NCBI GenBank assembly: GCA_950097015.1
Contig: CATNEN010000024.1
Span: forward strand, 1,200,001-1,264,000
Source: Macrostomum hystrix
Lineage: Eukaryota > Platyhelminthes > Macrostomidae
Reading direction: 5' to 3'
DNA length: 64,000 nt
In this document: piece after piece, positions 1-11,100 of the stretch
Layout of the letters: the number at the start of each line of letters is the position of its first letter
Numbering within the stretch: the first letter of the stretch is position 1
Made by a program: the position numbers and the translations under genes
The notes under the pieces: generated by a model
The model's database searches: none
Told to the model about the DNA's origin: nothing
Seen by the model: only the letters and a program-made list of their open reading frames with translations

Positions 1-585
1 AATATTGCCTCAAATTTTCATTCCTACAGGATAATTAGGATTGCTTAATTGGGAAAAATTTTAATGAATTTTTTATGCATACTTGTGTCTTGGATTAGTT
101 CTGTTAAATTTAATCGATTTTCTACTAAGCGATACCAAATGTTTTCTTATTATAAAAAACACTTCGTGCTACTGATTCGACCGAAACAGTAGTGCAACGG
201 AGACGAGTAGTTTAATCTTTATTAATATTTTTTGCGAGTATATACACGTAGTTTTACCTGTTAGTTATTTTGCCAAGGTGTTCCATAATATGCATATTTA
301 ATGCACAAGTGTACGTGGTGGTAAGAACACTTACCTTGACAGAGACAGAAGAAATGTGCGTGTACAGTTTGTAAAGCGAGCGAGTGAGAAAAAAACTGAG
401 AGAGAGATCAACTCGAAGATGATGAGGTTACATAAACAACCGGAGACAACTGTACGCAATTCAGAAGTGCACAGATCCGCAAGCATTTAAACGGTACCCT
501 TTCTGAGCGGTTTGCGCACAATATAGTTAGCAGTAAATCACAGTTCTGCAGGCATTCGTCTAGCACGGGCTTCCAGGAGAGGAAA
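1..585. other. Upstream region of the Toll-like receptor gene
   Basis: AT-rich sequence with no supported coding exon. It probably holds the promoter and 5' untranslated region of the receptor that starts at 586. I see no clear TATA box or other definable site. Confidence 0.4.
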
Positions 586-3500
586 ATGTGGCCCTGCAAT
601 GGTGTTTTTCTGCCTCTGCTGTTGATTCTGCCTGTTGGAGCCGACTTGCCAACGGCACAGAGACAGCAGTACATTGAGCTGCTGCCTGATTATATCGGAA
701 CTCACGCCTGCTTGTGCCAGCCAGAGTTGAATAAATTTGACTTTTCCTGCGGCATCAGCAATGCTTCTGTCAGTTCGGGCGAGACTTTGCCCTGTTCGCA
801 GCTGCCTGACGCTGTGATCAACAATCTGGCACTCGACTGTCGGCGCTGTGCCAACTGTGCCGTGGTTTATCTTGACGCCCTGACTAGGTCTCGGCCGGAG
901 CAGCTGGACTGTGCTCCGCCGTTAAAGGTCAAGGTGCATGGGTGTCTAGTTGGTGGCCGCAGCGGTAACTCGACAGGTAATTTTGCGCACAGATGCCCCG
1001 GTAACTGAGGGGATTGTGGCTGACTCGCGTCACAATAGGGGGAGTGAAATGGAGAGAATTAGAGTGGATTTAAAGAGAAGAGTGGGTGAGAGAGAAGTAG
1101 AGTAGATGAGAGAGAAGTAGAGTAGACGAGAGAGAAGTAGAGTGAATGAGGTGAATTCAGTGATGGTTTGAATGAGGGACAAAATAATAAAGAATAAAGG
1201 AATTAAAAAAACATAGAAAATATAGTATTTCGCCGTGTTCAAGAATTCAGTTGCAATTAGCCTCATTCGCCATTGTCCCAGTCGATCAGTGGTACACGGC
1301 CGAGCAGATGTCGATCGCTCAGCTGGGGCCGCCAGAGAACGCAGGTGTCGGGGGCTACTTCACTACCATAGACAGTTACGGCAACGATACCGATGCTACT
1401 GCTGGTGACAATGGCTGCCGTCTGCTGGAGCTCAAACTAGAAATGACAGCCGTCTACAGTAGCGACGGCAGCGTCGAGGACTTCAGCGGAGTGCGACGCG
1501 CCTTGTCCCAGTGCCAAAGACTGACTCGAATTCGCATAGTCGATTCGCCCACTGTGGCTGCTGCTGTTGCTGCAGACAACGCAGCCTGGCTGTCATCTCT
1601 GGGCGGAGGTGGTTTAACATCGTAAGCGAATGACTGGCATTGGCGTTCCTGAGCTCGATTCCGCGGTGAGGCCACATTAAATTGGGGCGCAGCCGCGGAG
1701 AGAAGGCTTGGGGGCTTGTCGCGAAATTTACGCCCTTAAGGGGCCAACCTCCAAGGCACAGTGAGAGTGTACAAAGTCAGGGCAGATGTACACACCTGTG
1801 TGAGCGTGTGCCTGCGTACGGTATCTGTGCGCGTACGTGTGTGCTCAGGAGTCAGCGAAATGGGCAGAAATACCTCCTCGCAGGCTGCAGGTCTAGTGAG
1901 AGAGTTCACGTTCAGACTGCACGAATTCACGTTAGATTTTGCCAGTTTATAAATGATAATATATAGGCTTATTTTCTACGCAAAAAATTGACATATTCGA
2001 TGCTAGACCTAGGTGGTAACAGATCTATAGTGGGGAAGCGTAACATTTTTCTAATTTTTTTGGCGACGTTGATAAATTCAGCAGATTTTTAAGCGCAAGA
2101 GAAAGAGGCTGCAATTCTGTGCAATTATGAGCCTTCTACTTGAGTAGTCTTTGGAGTACACCTGCCCTGGCATTCTTATCGTCAGGCGGGGTACACACCC
2201 ACTGTGCCATAGACAAGCAGGACAAGCTTGCTAGCTTTTTCTCGTCGGATTGGAGGTCGGATTTACGTACCGCCACTAAAATATCGTCCTAGATTACAAC
2301 ACATTCCCGCCCTCCGACCACCACCATCCAGTGGCAGCGTGGTGTCGCTGGCGCTGACTGGCAGCAACTTGACCGACGCCGATCTGACTGACTCGGCCAG
2401 CTCGGCGCTGAAGGCCCTCAAAGCCTGCCTGACCGCCGCAGATCCAGCCCTGGCCTGTGTTGGCCCGAACAGTTCGCACGCCTGGTCCGGTGGCCTCACC
2501 AGAGTCGCCTTGGATCGATTGCTTCGCCTCGGCAGGCAGATCAGCAGCGTGAGCAGCCTCTACCGCCTGATGGACAACACATCCTCGGAGCTGCCGGCTG
2601 TCCGGTTCTCCCTGCTGCTCGGGCATCGATGGAAGCGACTGGACGATGAACAGCCGCGCTCGGCCGCGATCTCCAGCTTGGATCTGTCAGGCAATCGGCT
2701 GACTCGCCTGCCAGCCGGTCCTGCGGGTATGCTAGCCGGCTTGAACCAGCTGAACCTGAGCCGCAACAGCATCCGCGGCCTGTTCGATAGCGACATCTGC
2801 GAGATGGCCTTTCCTCACCGCTGCTTTTGGTTCAGAGCCGCTTGGCTGTCGCTTCGAGAATTGGATTTGTCGCGCAACCTGATTGAAGTCATCGGACAGC
2901 TGCAGCCCTGGCATGAGGTTTGCTGGCTAATGGGAACCGATCAATGCTTGTCTTAGAATGCGTGTATCCATCTAAGCCATGATGTATCCGTCCTAGACCA
3001 ATTAGACAGGCATATCCCGGGATATCATGTTCGTACTGCAAGCAAGGGAGGTTGTTGACGAGTGGTTAGCGCTTTGAATTTCTGACTGATTGGTCGAGGT
3101 TGATGGGGTAGAAATTTGGGTCGGGGTCAGTCGGCCTCCACAGTTGATAGACTAAACAGCCGAACACTGCAACGGCCGTGCCTCTGGCTGTAAATTTGAC
3201 CCTAATGACACAACTGAGCTGTCACACCCCAGGTATCCTTGAACAGTCTGCACCTGCAGCACAATCGCATCAGCCAGTTGGACCCGCTGGCTCTGTGTAG
3301 CCAGCAGCTGACGGCCAGCCTGATGCAGCTCAATCTGGACGACAATTTGCTGACCTCCGAGGCGACTCGTTTCAGTTCGCTGACTCAATTGCGAAGCCTC
3401 AGTCTGCAGCGCAACCGCCTCAGTCAGTTTCTGTGCAGCCTCCTGCCCCAGACTGGCCTGTTGAGCATAGTACTGCTCAACGATAACAACATCAGCCAGC

Positions 3501-6500
3501 TAGGATCCGGCTGCCTGTACAACCTCACCGGCTTACAATTTCTCGATCTGTCCCGTAACCGTTTGAAATACTTCGAAGAGAGCAGCCTGCTGATGCAGAG
3601 ACGCAGCAGTAGCAGCGCCAGAGCTCTGCTAGCCACGGCAGGCCAGCTCGAATCGCCCGTCTGTAACTGTCGGCACGCATTCGCCCGGACCCTGGTCGAG
3701 GAGACTCGAGGAACCGGCGCGGGCGGCTTCTACTATCCCAACTGGATTGACAGGAAGGACAAATGCCGCTTCTACAGCGCCGATGTTGGCGGAGAAAGTG
3801 AGCATCTGCTCGCCCTGCTCGACGCCAGGCAGGAGAATTTCCTCTGCCGATTTGTCAACAAGTCCGAGAAGCTGCCGGCGAGGTTCTGCCCGGCGAAGTC
3901 CAACTGCTCGGCGACTTGCCTTCACGGCTGCACCTGCTACAGAAGCCGCAGCTGGCACCGGGTTAGCCTGCAGTGCCGCGGCTCCCGGACGGCGAATCCG
4001 GCCGACGGTCCACCGGTGAACCTGCCCGCCGGCCGGGTGGACCTGTCCGGCCTGCCGTCCGGCCGGCTGACGCACCTTTCGCGACAGTCGCTTCGCTGGT
4101 CGTCGGCCGACATGTCGGCGCCGCTGACTGACCTGATGCTGAACTCCAGCGGCGTGGTGACTGTGGATTCGGACGCTTTGAGCTTCAATCAGAGCATCGG
4201 GCAGCTGTGGCTGCAGAACAACAGCCTGGCGGGACTGGATCCGGATGTATTCAACAGCCTGGCCAGTGTCAGGTCTGTGGCGCATGGAGCTCGTGCTGTA
4301 GTTAAATAAATAGTCAAATGTTTTATTTAATAAAGCATTCTTTAAATTATATTTTACTTTATTATTAGCTTGTAAATAATTATTATTGATTTTGATTAAT
4401 ATAACATTTTTGCGTTGCAAGAAACTGGATGAGACGGAACAGTCCAAACTATAATGATTAAATAATCAAATAATTAACCTACTATTATTTTTAAACGAAT
4501 TTATTGAGAATTTTATATTAGTTAGTGAGTACACATCTAATCCAAATTGATTCATAGTTACTTAACAACTGGATATTGCTATGTAATATCGGTAATCGGT
4601 ATATTTGACAAAGAATACTTTTAATTGTATCAGCAGTAAAAGAAAATTGTCATTTCAAAAGTAATTTACACAATTTGTCACACTGCAGAACATAATTGCT
4701 AAATGAAATAACTCAATAAAAGTATACTATAATATAATATACGAGTACATATTTTATAATATTTTATAACATAATTTAAGTTTGTTGTGCAAAATTCTAA
4801 CTAACTATTTATGACATCAATTTTGTTTATCTAACCTAGTTTATACTGATTATACTGATTTATACAATAAAGTAACAATGATGTGTATTTCATTTGCTAC
4901 TTTTTGTGAATACTAATAGTAGTAAAATAAGTTTATTTCCCATTATATTTTATCTTATGTAAAATATCTTATCGATTTTTTTTCAGTTTACTCTACTTGT
5001 TATCACTTTCAAAGTACACTACGGCTATAAATGTAATATTGTGTATTTAGATTAATATTTGCACCCGACAGTTTCATGTCTTGGTTGCAATGAATTGGTT
5101 AATGAGCATGCAGTGATTAAGGAAAATCAAAACACTACTTTCACCCACAAGGTCCGTCTGGCTGTCAGGCAATCCCTGGCGGTGCTCGTGCGACACCGAC
5201 TGGATGACCCTGCACGCTTACCTGAACAGAACGGCCACCGGAGACCAGATTGTGGCCGATTTCACCAGCATGACCTGCACCTTCGCAGACAGCTTCCTGC
5301 TCGACTATAAAAAGTATCGTTTAGCGTCGGCTGACAACAGTCTGGACGACGCCGCCACTGCCCGGCTGTATTATTTGAACGACGGCGGAAGACTGCTGAC
5401 GGTGTGCGACCGGATGCCGAAGTTCTGGCAGCGTCGGTGGCAGCAGCTGGTTGAGTTTGTCACGCTCGCCATAGGAGTTGGCCTGCTAGTCAGTCTAACC
5501 TGGAGGCTGCTGCAACTGCGGCACACGCTGATGCTGCGGCTTAGGCTGCGTCTGCTGCTGCGCGGAGGCGGCTGGCGCTACGGCCAGTCCGTTGAGGAGG
5601 CCATTCACCGGGTGGAGAAGTGAGCTCGGAGAATTCTGGCATTTTGTTCGATTGATTTAGTTTTACCCAAATCTAACTGCACAGTCTGTGGTGTCTCGCT
5701 TAGCAGGACATGGACAGAAGGTTTGGGGGCTTGTCATTCAATTTCACCCATGAGGGCCAACCTCCCAAAAGCACATTGACAATTGACGGTGTATGCATGC
5801 CAAGAAAGTCACCGTGTGTGTTTGCGTGCAATTATGTGCACGTATATCACTCAGCAGCTATTATTATTCTCTATTAAACTATTACTTACCTTAATCTCAT
5901 CGTTGGACACGACCAGCTTCGACCTCGTCCTGTGGTCTGTGGTCGCTGATCAGGAACGCCTAGCGGAGGTGGCCTCCGCCCTGAGCGGCATAGCCGGGGA
6001 CACCTTGGACATCTGCGTGCACTGCCACGGTGGCCGCCCGGCCGATCCGCTGCCAGCCGGCTTTCTACTCTGCGACTCGGCCGAGGACGCGGTTCAGCTG
6101 AGCGCCTGTATCGTCGTGCTGATGTCTGACACCTTCTGGAGCCGTCAGCGAACCGAACTGCGGCGCCAAGTGAGCCTGCGGCACCCCGGTCGCCAGTTCT
6201 GGACGCTTCGGTTGCCCGACAATGCGACCGATCGCTCCGTGCGCACTGTGACAGCCGAGGCCGGACTTCGGCATCTCGCCAACATGGCCGACAGCGATTG
6301 GCGTCAGCGTCTGGCTACCGAGGTTCTACGGCCGCGGGGCAGCCTTCTGCGGCTGGCCGGCCAGCGGTTGGGCCTGGTGACGCCGCTGATACCGAAGCCG
6401 ACTAAGGCAGAGCTTGTTCAGCCAGGTGAGAGAGATGCTTGTGAGTAGTCATGCTTTTGTACATATTGATAATGCAATGGTACATTTTTGGTGACACTAG

Positions 6501-7353
6501 ACCCGCAGCCAGCGAGGAAGCGATTCTGCCCATTTCGCTGACTCTTGGCCCTCAAGATCGTAAATTGAACGACACGTCCTGCGCCCCAAATGAATGTGGT
6601 CTCGCCGCGAAATCGAACTCAGGGAGCTTGCCCTATGTTCATAATGTGGAGCTAATCATTTTCGAAACTGCCGCTCTCCTGACTAATGTGACCGTTTTAT
6701 AGTACAATCAGGCCCCAAACCTCCGATTCCATGCAGTCAGCAGCGACTGGCCTCCTTTTGGCGCACCGGACGGCGATTGCGCTGACATTTTCGTGCTCTG
6801 CTGGCCGGCCGCCGACTGTCCGGACACGTCGGCCGCAGTTCGCTTGGTGAACAGCTGTCTGGCGCCGGACACCCGAGCGGCGATCAACTCGCGCAGGTCG
6901 TCAGTGTCACCGCCTTCTAATTGGCTACTTGTCGACCTGTCCATGTCAAACATTCCGCCAAGAACTCTTCTTCGTCGTTATCGTCAGTTGGTTGTCATAG
7001 CAACTGAATCTATGCTTGCATGGCTCCGAATTGAACGACCCGATCTGCTGGCTGAACTCGAAATCCTGCTGATGGGAAGTCGCCGATTTCGCCGTCGAGT
7101 CATCGTAGCCGGAGTTGGGCAAATCGATCGTCGAGATCGGCTTAGGCTGAGGCATCTGGCTGACTCCTCGCTACCAGCTGATGAGTTGGGAAACTTCTCC
7201 TATTCAGATACTGGCGAAGGGGTCTGCTCTGATTGGATGGAAGCTGTGCTGTACAGGCGCCAGTCAATAATAGAAGATTATGAGGATAACGAAGGAATTG
7301 AAGATGATGCCATTGCTGTGGATGGAGAATTTATTTTCAGAGACTTTTGCTAA
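586..7353 (+). CDS. Toll-like receptor, multiple-cysteine-cluster type, with divergent TIR domain
   Basis: Type I membrane receptor of the Toll family, expected to bind ligand outside the cell and signal through a cytoplasmic TIR domain. Exons read from splice sites and phase: 586-976, 1261-1621, 2293-2917, 3233-4272, 5152-5619, 5917-6425, 6737-7353. The joined frame is 1336 residues. Order: signal peptide at about 1-20; cysteine-rich N-terminal region; LRR block with LxxLxLxxNxI repeats in exons 3 and 4; an LRRCT-type cysteine set near 603 (CNCRHAF) followed by an LRRNT-type cluster near 677-707; a short second LRR block; a second LRRCT (NPWRCSCDTDW) opening exon 5; a membrane helix near 905-923; and a TIR-like domain from about 963 (FDLVLWS, then IVVLMSDTFWS). 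The doubled cysteine cluster is the Drosophila Toll type. The TIR box 2 is divergent. About 205 residues after the TIR region (exon 7) match nothing I recognise. Introns 2, 5 and 6 carry SINE copies. The start has an in-frame signal peptide, and the stop is TAA at 7351-7353. Confidence 0.88.
1060..1152. repeat. Short GA-rich tandem repeat in Toll receptor intron 1
   Basis: About three copies of a 27-bp unit built on GAGAGAAGTAGAGTAGA. It lies inside the intron between the first two receptor exons. Confidence 0.7.
1646..1898 (+). mobile_element. tRNA-derived SINE copy A (5'-truncated) in Toll receptor intron 2
   Basis: Starts at the B-box part of the tRNA-like head (GAGCTCGATTCC), continues through the family-specific body (GGGGCGCAGCCGCGGAGAGAA, then GATGTACACACCTGTGTGAG) and ends at GCAGGTCTAGTG. 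The same body recurs at 30680-30960, 37262-37503, 42368-42669, 58261-58582 and 60156-60383. Confidence 0.85.
2158..2202 (-). mobile_element. SINE fragment in Toll receptor intron 2
   Basis: A short piece (CTGCCCTGGCATTCTTATCG, then GTCAGGCGGGGTACACA) resembles the middle of the SINE body in reverse orientation, with mismatches. It may belong to the same insertion history as copy A. Confidence 0.35.
5712..5862 (+). mobile_element. Degraded SINE copy B in Toll receptor intron 5
   Basis: Diverged copy of the SINE body: GGTTTGGGGGCTTGTC, then GAGGGCCAACCTCC, then a GTGTGTTTGCGTG stretch. It fills roughly half of the intron between the membrane-helix exon and the TIR exon. Confidence 0.6.
6489..6628 (-). 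mobile_element. SINE copy C with internal deletion, Toll receptor intron 6
   Basis: Reverse-orientation copy. The tail end (CACTAGACCCGCAGCCAGCG) and the tRNA-like end (CGCGAAATCGAACTCAGG) are present, but the central body is missing. It lies between the TIR exon and the final exon. Confidence 0.75.
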
Positions 7354-8173
7354 GTAATATTATCCCACGTTAAAAGAACTTAAAACGAAGATTTGAAGAT
7401 TTAACTTTGACATGTTTTGCAGCCATGGATTTGTGTCTGTGACTGTAATATCCTCAACTGTATTAATTTTCACATTTCTCGGATTTAGTTCACAAAAAGG
7501 CTCACAAGCATTGAATTGTTCTGACCTTGAACGATCGCTGTTCTGCCAGTGACAGAATGAATGTACATTGATGGGTGTGCAGCCACCCCTCATTCGCAGG
7601 CTATAATCGATTTTTCTCGCGCGCGCGAACGGAAAAGTAAAAAAATTCCGCCGCAGGGCTGGATTCGACGACCTTTAATCTAAGAGGCGTTCTTTCGGTC
7701 ACGTGCAGCGCGCCCCACCCCACTCCGCTTTAAACAAAACGATGAATTGAACAGGCGATTTCACAAAGTTCATTCCCTACCTTATCGTGTGCTTCCTAAT
7801 ACAGCACATATGTAGCACACTGCTTTGTTTGTCCGAAGTTATGGCAATATATTAATTTTATTTAAATTAAAACATCTTAATGACTATGATAAACGAGCAA
7901 ATTTAACAATGAAGAAGAAATGAAACAATGAAACCATGCCAATGTGTTTGTAAACTTTGCGAAAAAAAAGATGGCGACTAGAAAATGATTACCAAATGAA
8001 AATGAAAAAAATTATCGATTTCTACATATACAGTGGTCTCAATTCTCAAAGGCGGACTGACAAATCAGGAAGATTTATTTTCTTAGAAATATGGTATTCC
8101 TGGCTAAGTTCCCCCCAGTTAAGCTTTAAATTGGTGCGGGACAATCAAGCAGAATGATACTCTGTACAATGCC
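7354..8173. other. Convergent intergenic spacer between the Toll receptor and NHS-like genes
   Basis: No coding exon seen. It should hold both 3' untranslated regions. A reverse-strand AATAAA signal at 8074-8079, about 95 bases past the NHS-like stop, is a plausible poly(A) signal. A GC-rich patch near 7610-7735 contains a CG-repeat and a T-arm-like motif, but no tRNA fold could be closed. Confidence 0.5.
8074..8079 (-). promoter_or_regulatory. Candidate poly(A) signal of the NHS-like gene
   Basis: TTTATT on the + strand, that is AATAAA on the - strand, about 95 bases downstream of the TGA at 8174-8176. Confidence 0.5.
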
Positions 8174-11100
8174 TCAGCCAAGCTCAGTGCAGGCCGCGCG
8201 GACATCTCTCAGATAATTTCTAACGGCGCTTTCATCGTGTAACTCGCTACAACGAGAGGACGACTCGACATCGTCGGATGCGGCCTCAGCGGCTGTGGTG
8301 TCTGTTAGCAAAGACTTCTGCTTCTGCTGCTGCTGCTTCTGATGCCTGACGACAACGCTGGCATCCCGTCTCAAGGCGTAGAGCTTTTGGTATGTCGCAG
8401 GACTGGCGTCTGACTGCTGCTCGGACAACGGCAAAGGCGGCAAAGGCGGCGGCTGTGGATCGTCAAACGGACACGGCAGGCCGCCCCGCTGGCCGGAATC
8501 CAACTTTGGCGCCGTTGGTCGGCGGGTCATGAGATCGCTGCTCAGCCGGTCAAGGTGGCTCAGCTTTGCCTGTGCGTCGCGAATTATTCGCCAACTTTCT
8601 CCGCCGCCGCTTAGCATCGACATCAACGGAGTCTGCGGGCTTGTCGGCGCTGCTGCCGACGAAGCTGCACCTCGGTCGACTTTGTAGGGCATCGGCGGCG
8701 ACTTCACCAAAGCCAGATGGCTTGGCGGTGGCGGCACCGGCGGCTGCGTCGCGCCATTCAACCCGGAGATGCTCGGCGTAGATCGCGACTCCGGAATGCG
8801 ACTGCCAGCTGGCCGTCGAAAAGCCGGCGGATTCAGCAGCGAATTCGCCGTCCCAGCCTGCTCTGTCGGCGCCTCCTCCCGATCGGAGGCCTCCGAAATC
8901 TGGTCTAGAAGGAGGCGGCTGACAGCAGCCGGCGGCATTGACGATGTCATTGACGCCAACGCGACGGAGACGGGAGGTGGCGGCGGCGGAGGCGGCAGCG
9001 TAGTAGTTGGAGGCTGCGGCTGCTTCGTCACCTGAGCGTAGACGTCCTCCGTTAAAGTCGGCGACGAGGCCCGAATGACTGGTGCGGCTGAGCCGACACT
9101 CTTTCGCAGGCTGGTGGATCTTCTGGGCGGCACCGGGGCGACGCCGCCGCCGCTGCTGCTGGAATTGCGCGACCGATTGAGCACCCCGCCGGTGGCAGTA
9201 GATGCCGCGGCCGCGGCAGCTACGGCAGACATTGTTGGAGGAGGCGGCAGAGGCAGCAAGTGCAACGGCTGATGGTCTGAGTCCTCGAATCTGGTGCCAT
9301 TTTAGGATTGAATAAAATGATTCTAGAATCCCATTACACTCAGTGTGGGAGATTAGAATCCCATTACACTCAGTGTGGGAGATTAGAATCCCATTACCCT
9401 CAGTGTGGGAGATTAGAATCCCATTACACTCAGTGTGGGAGATTAGAATCCCATTACCCTCAGTGTGGGAGATTAGAATCCCATTACACTCAGTGTGGGA
9501 GATTAGAATCCCATTACACTCAGTGTGGGAGATTAGAATCCCATTACCCTCAGTGTGGGAGATTAGAATCCCATTACCCTCAGTGTGGGAGATTAGAATC
9601 CCATTACACTCAGTGTGGGAGATTAGAATCCCATTACACTCAGTGTGGGAGATTAGAATCCCATTACACTCAGTGTGGGAGTTTAGAATCTCATAGTATT
9701 AGAATTCCATAATCTGAGAATCCCATAATCTGAGAATCCCAAGATCTGAGAATCCCATAATCTTATGCTGATTTCGTGTGAGAGTTGAGAATGGCTTAAA
9801 TCAATGCAGCAGCCAAGTTGAGCTCACTTGAGTTCAAGCGCGGAATCCTTTGATGTCGCCGACCCGGACAGCTGCTTGTTGAACGCCCGCGAGTCCTGGG
9901 TGCGATTGCTGGACGCAGACGAACCGCTCCAGTTTCCTGTGAAAATTAAAACGCATTTAATATTACTTAAATCATTGTGCGAGTAGTTTAAGTCGCCCAG
10001 TCGCCCAAACTATGTGCTAAAATAGTTTAACAATGTGCCCACAATGATAAATTTGAATGCTTCAAACTTTAAGTGCCAAAAGTCATGATGTACAGCAGTT
10101 ATGTGTGTAAGTGTATCGGGTGTATGGGGTGTGTGTGTTGTGGAGGCTAAAGTGTGACTAAGGGGTTAGAAGCTGCATGCTGGGGACAATTCCCAAGAGT
10201 GACGTCAGTGACTGTACAGCAACAGCACTAGCCTAGCAGTTAGGCAGTTGATTATATGGCTTCTGTAAAGATTATTACTAAACGACTTAGAGCAGCCATC
10301 AACTTTATAGAGGATACTAAACCAGTCTAAACCAGTTTTTTACCATTCGAAGTCCACTAATTTTGAAAAGAACTTTTCAAGCAACGAGACTACTATCCTG
10401 ATAATTGAGTTATCCCAACTCCTAGCTTAATTAGAACAGGGATCACAACAATACTAAGATTATACTCGGCTAACAAAACTCTACTAATGTAGGAGGTATT
10501 GACGAACTAATCAAATAGAAATCTATTCTATTCCAAATTAACTACAATGGGATAGCGTGCAGTTCTACCGTACTAAAGTGCGGGATTTTAAAGACCTCAA
10601 GCTGCCAGATGGGGCCAATAAGCATAATTGGGATTGGAAGCTTGGTTTGTACTAGGTTTTTTTTCTTCCACGAAATCGCTCTTCAAAAAGAAATTGCTAA
10701 CGTTACCCACCAAGTTACTCACAAATCATCTGCTTTCTTCATGCGGAAGGTTTTTATTTATAAACTTGCTAAGTTCATTCACATAATTATTCATCTGATT
10801 AAAACAAGCTGATAATCCTCTGATACTGTCCTGATAATTCTCTATCCCAATAATAATATATATAATATCCCGACAACCTTATGGTGCTATCCCGATAACC
10901 TTATGATCCCGATAACCTTATGATACTATCCCGACAACCTTATGATACTATCCCGATAACCTTATGGTGCTATCCCGACAACCTTATGATACTATCCCGA
11001 TAACCTTATGATACTATCCCGACAACCTTATGATACTATCCCGACAACCTTATGGTGCTATCCCGATAACCTTATGATACTATCCCGACAACCTTAAGAT

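Noticed and set aside
7610-7735. tRNA gene on the - strand
   Set aside because: A T-arm-like GTCGTCGAATC and a poly-T end are present, but the acceptor, T-arm and anticodon stems do not pair.
9321-9691. Regular direct repeats as a CRISPR array
   Set aside because: Units are contiguous with no unique spacers, and the setting is a eukaryotic intron. The same applies to all other arrays here.
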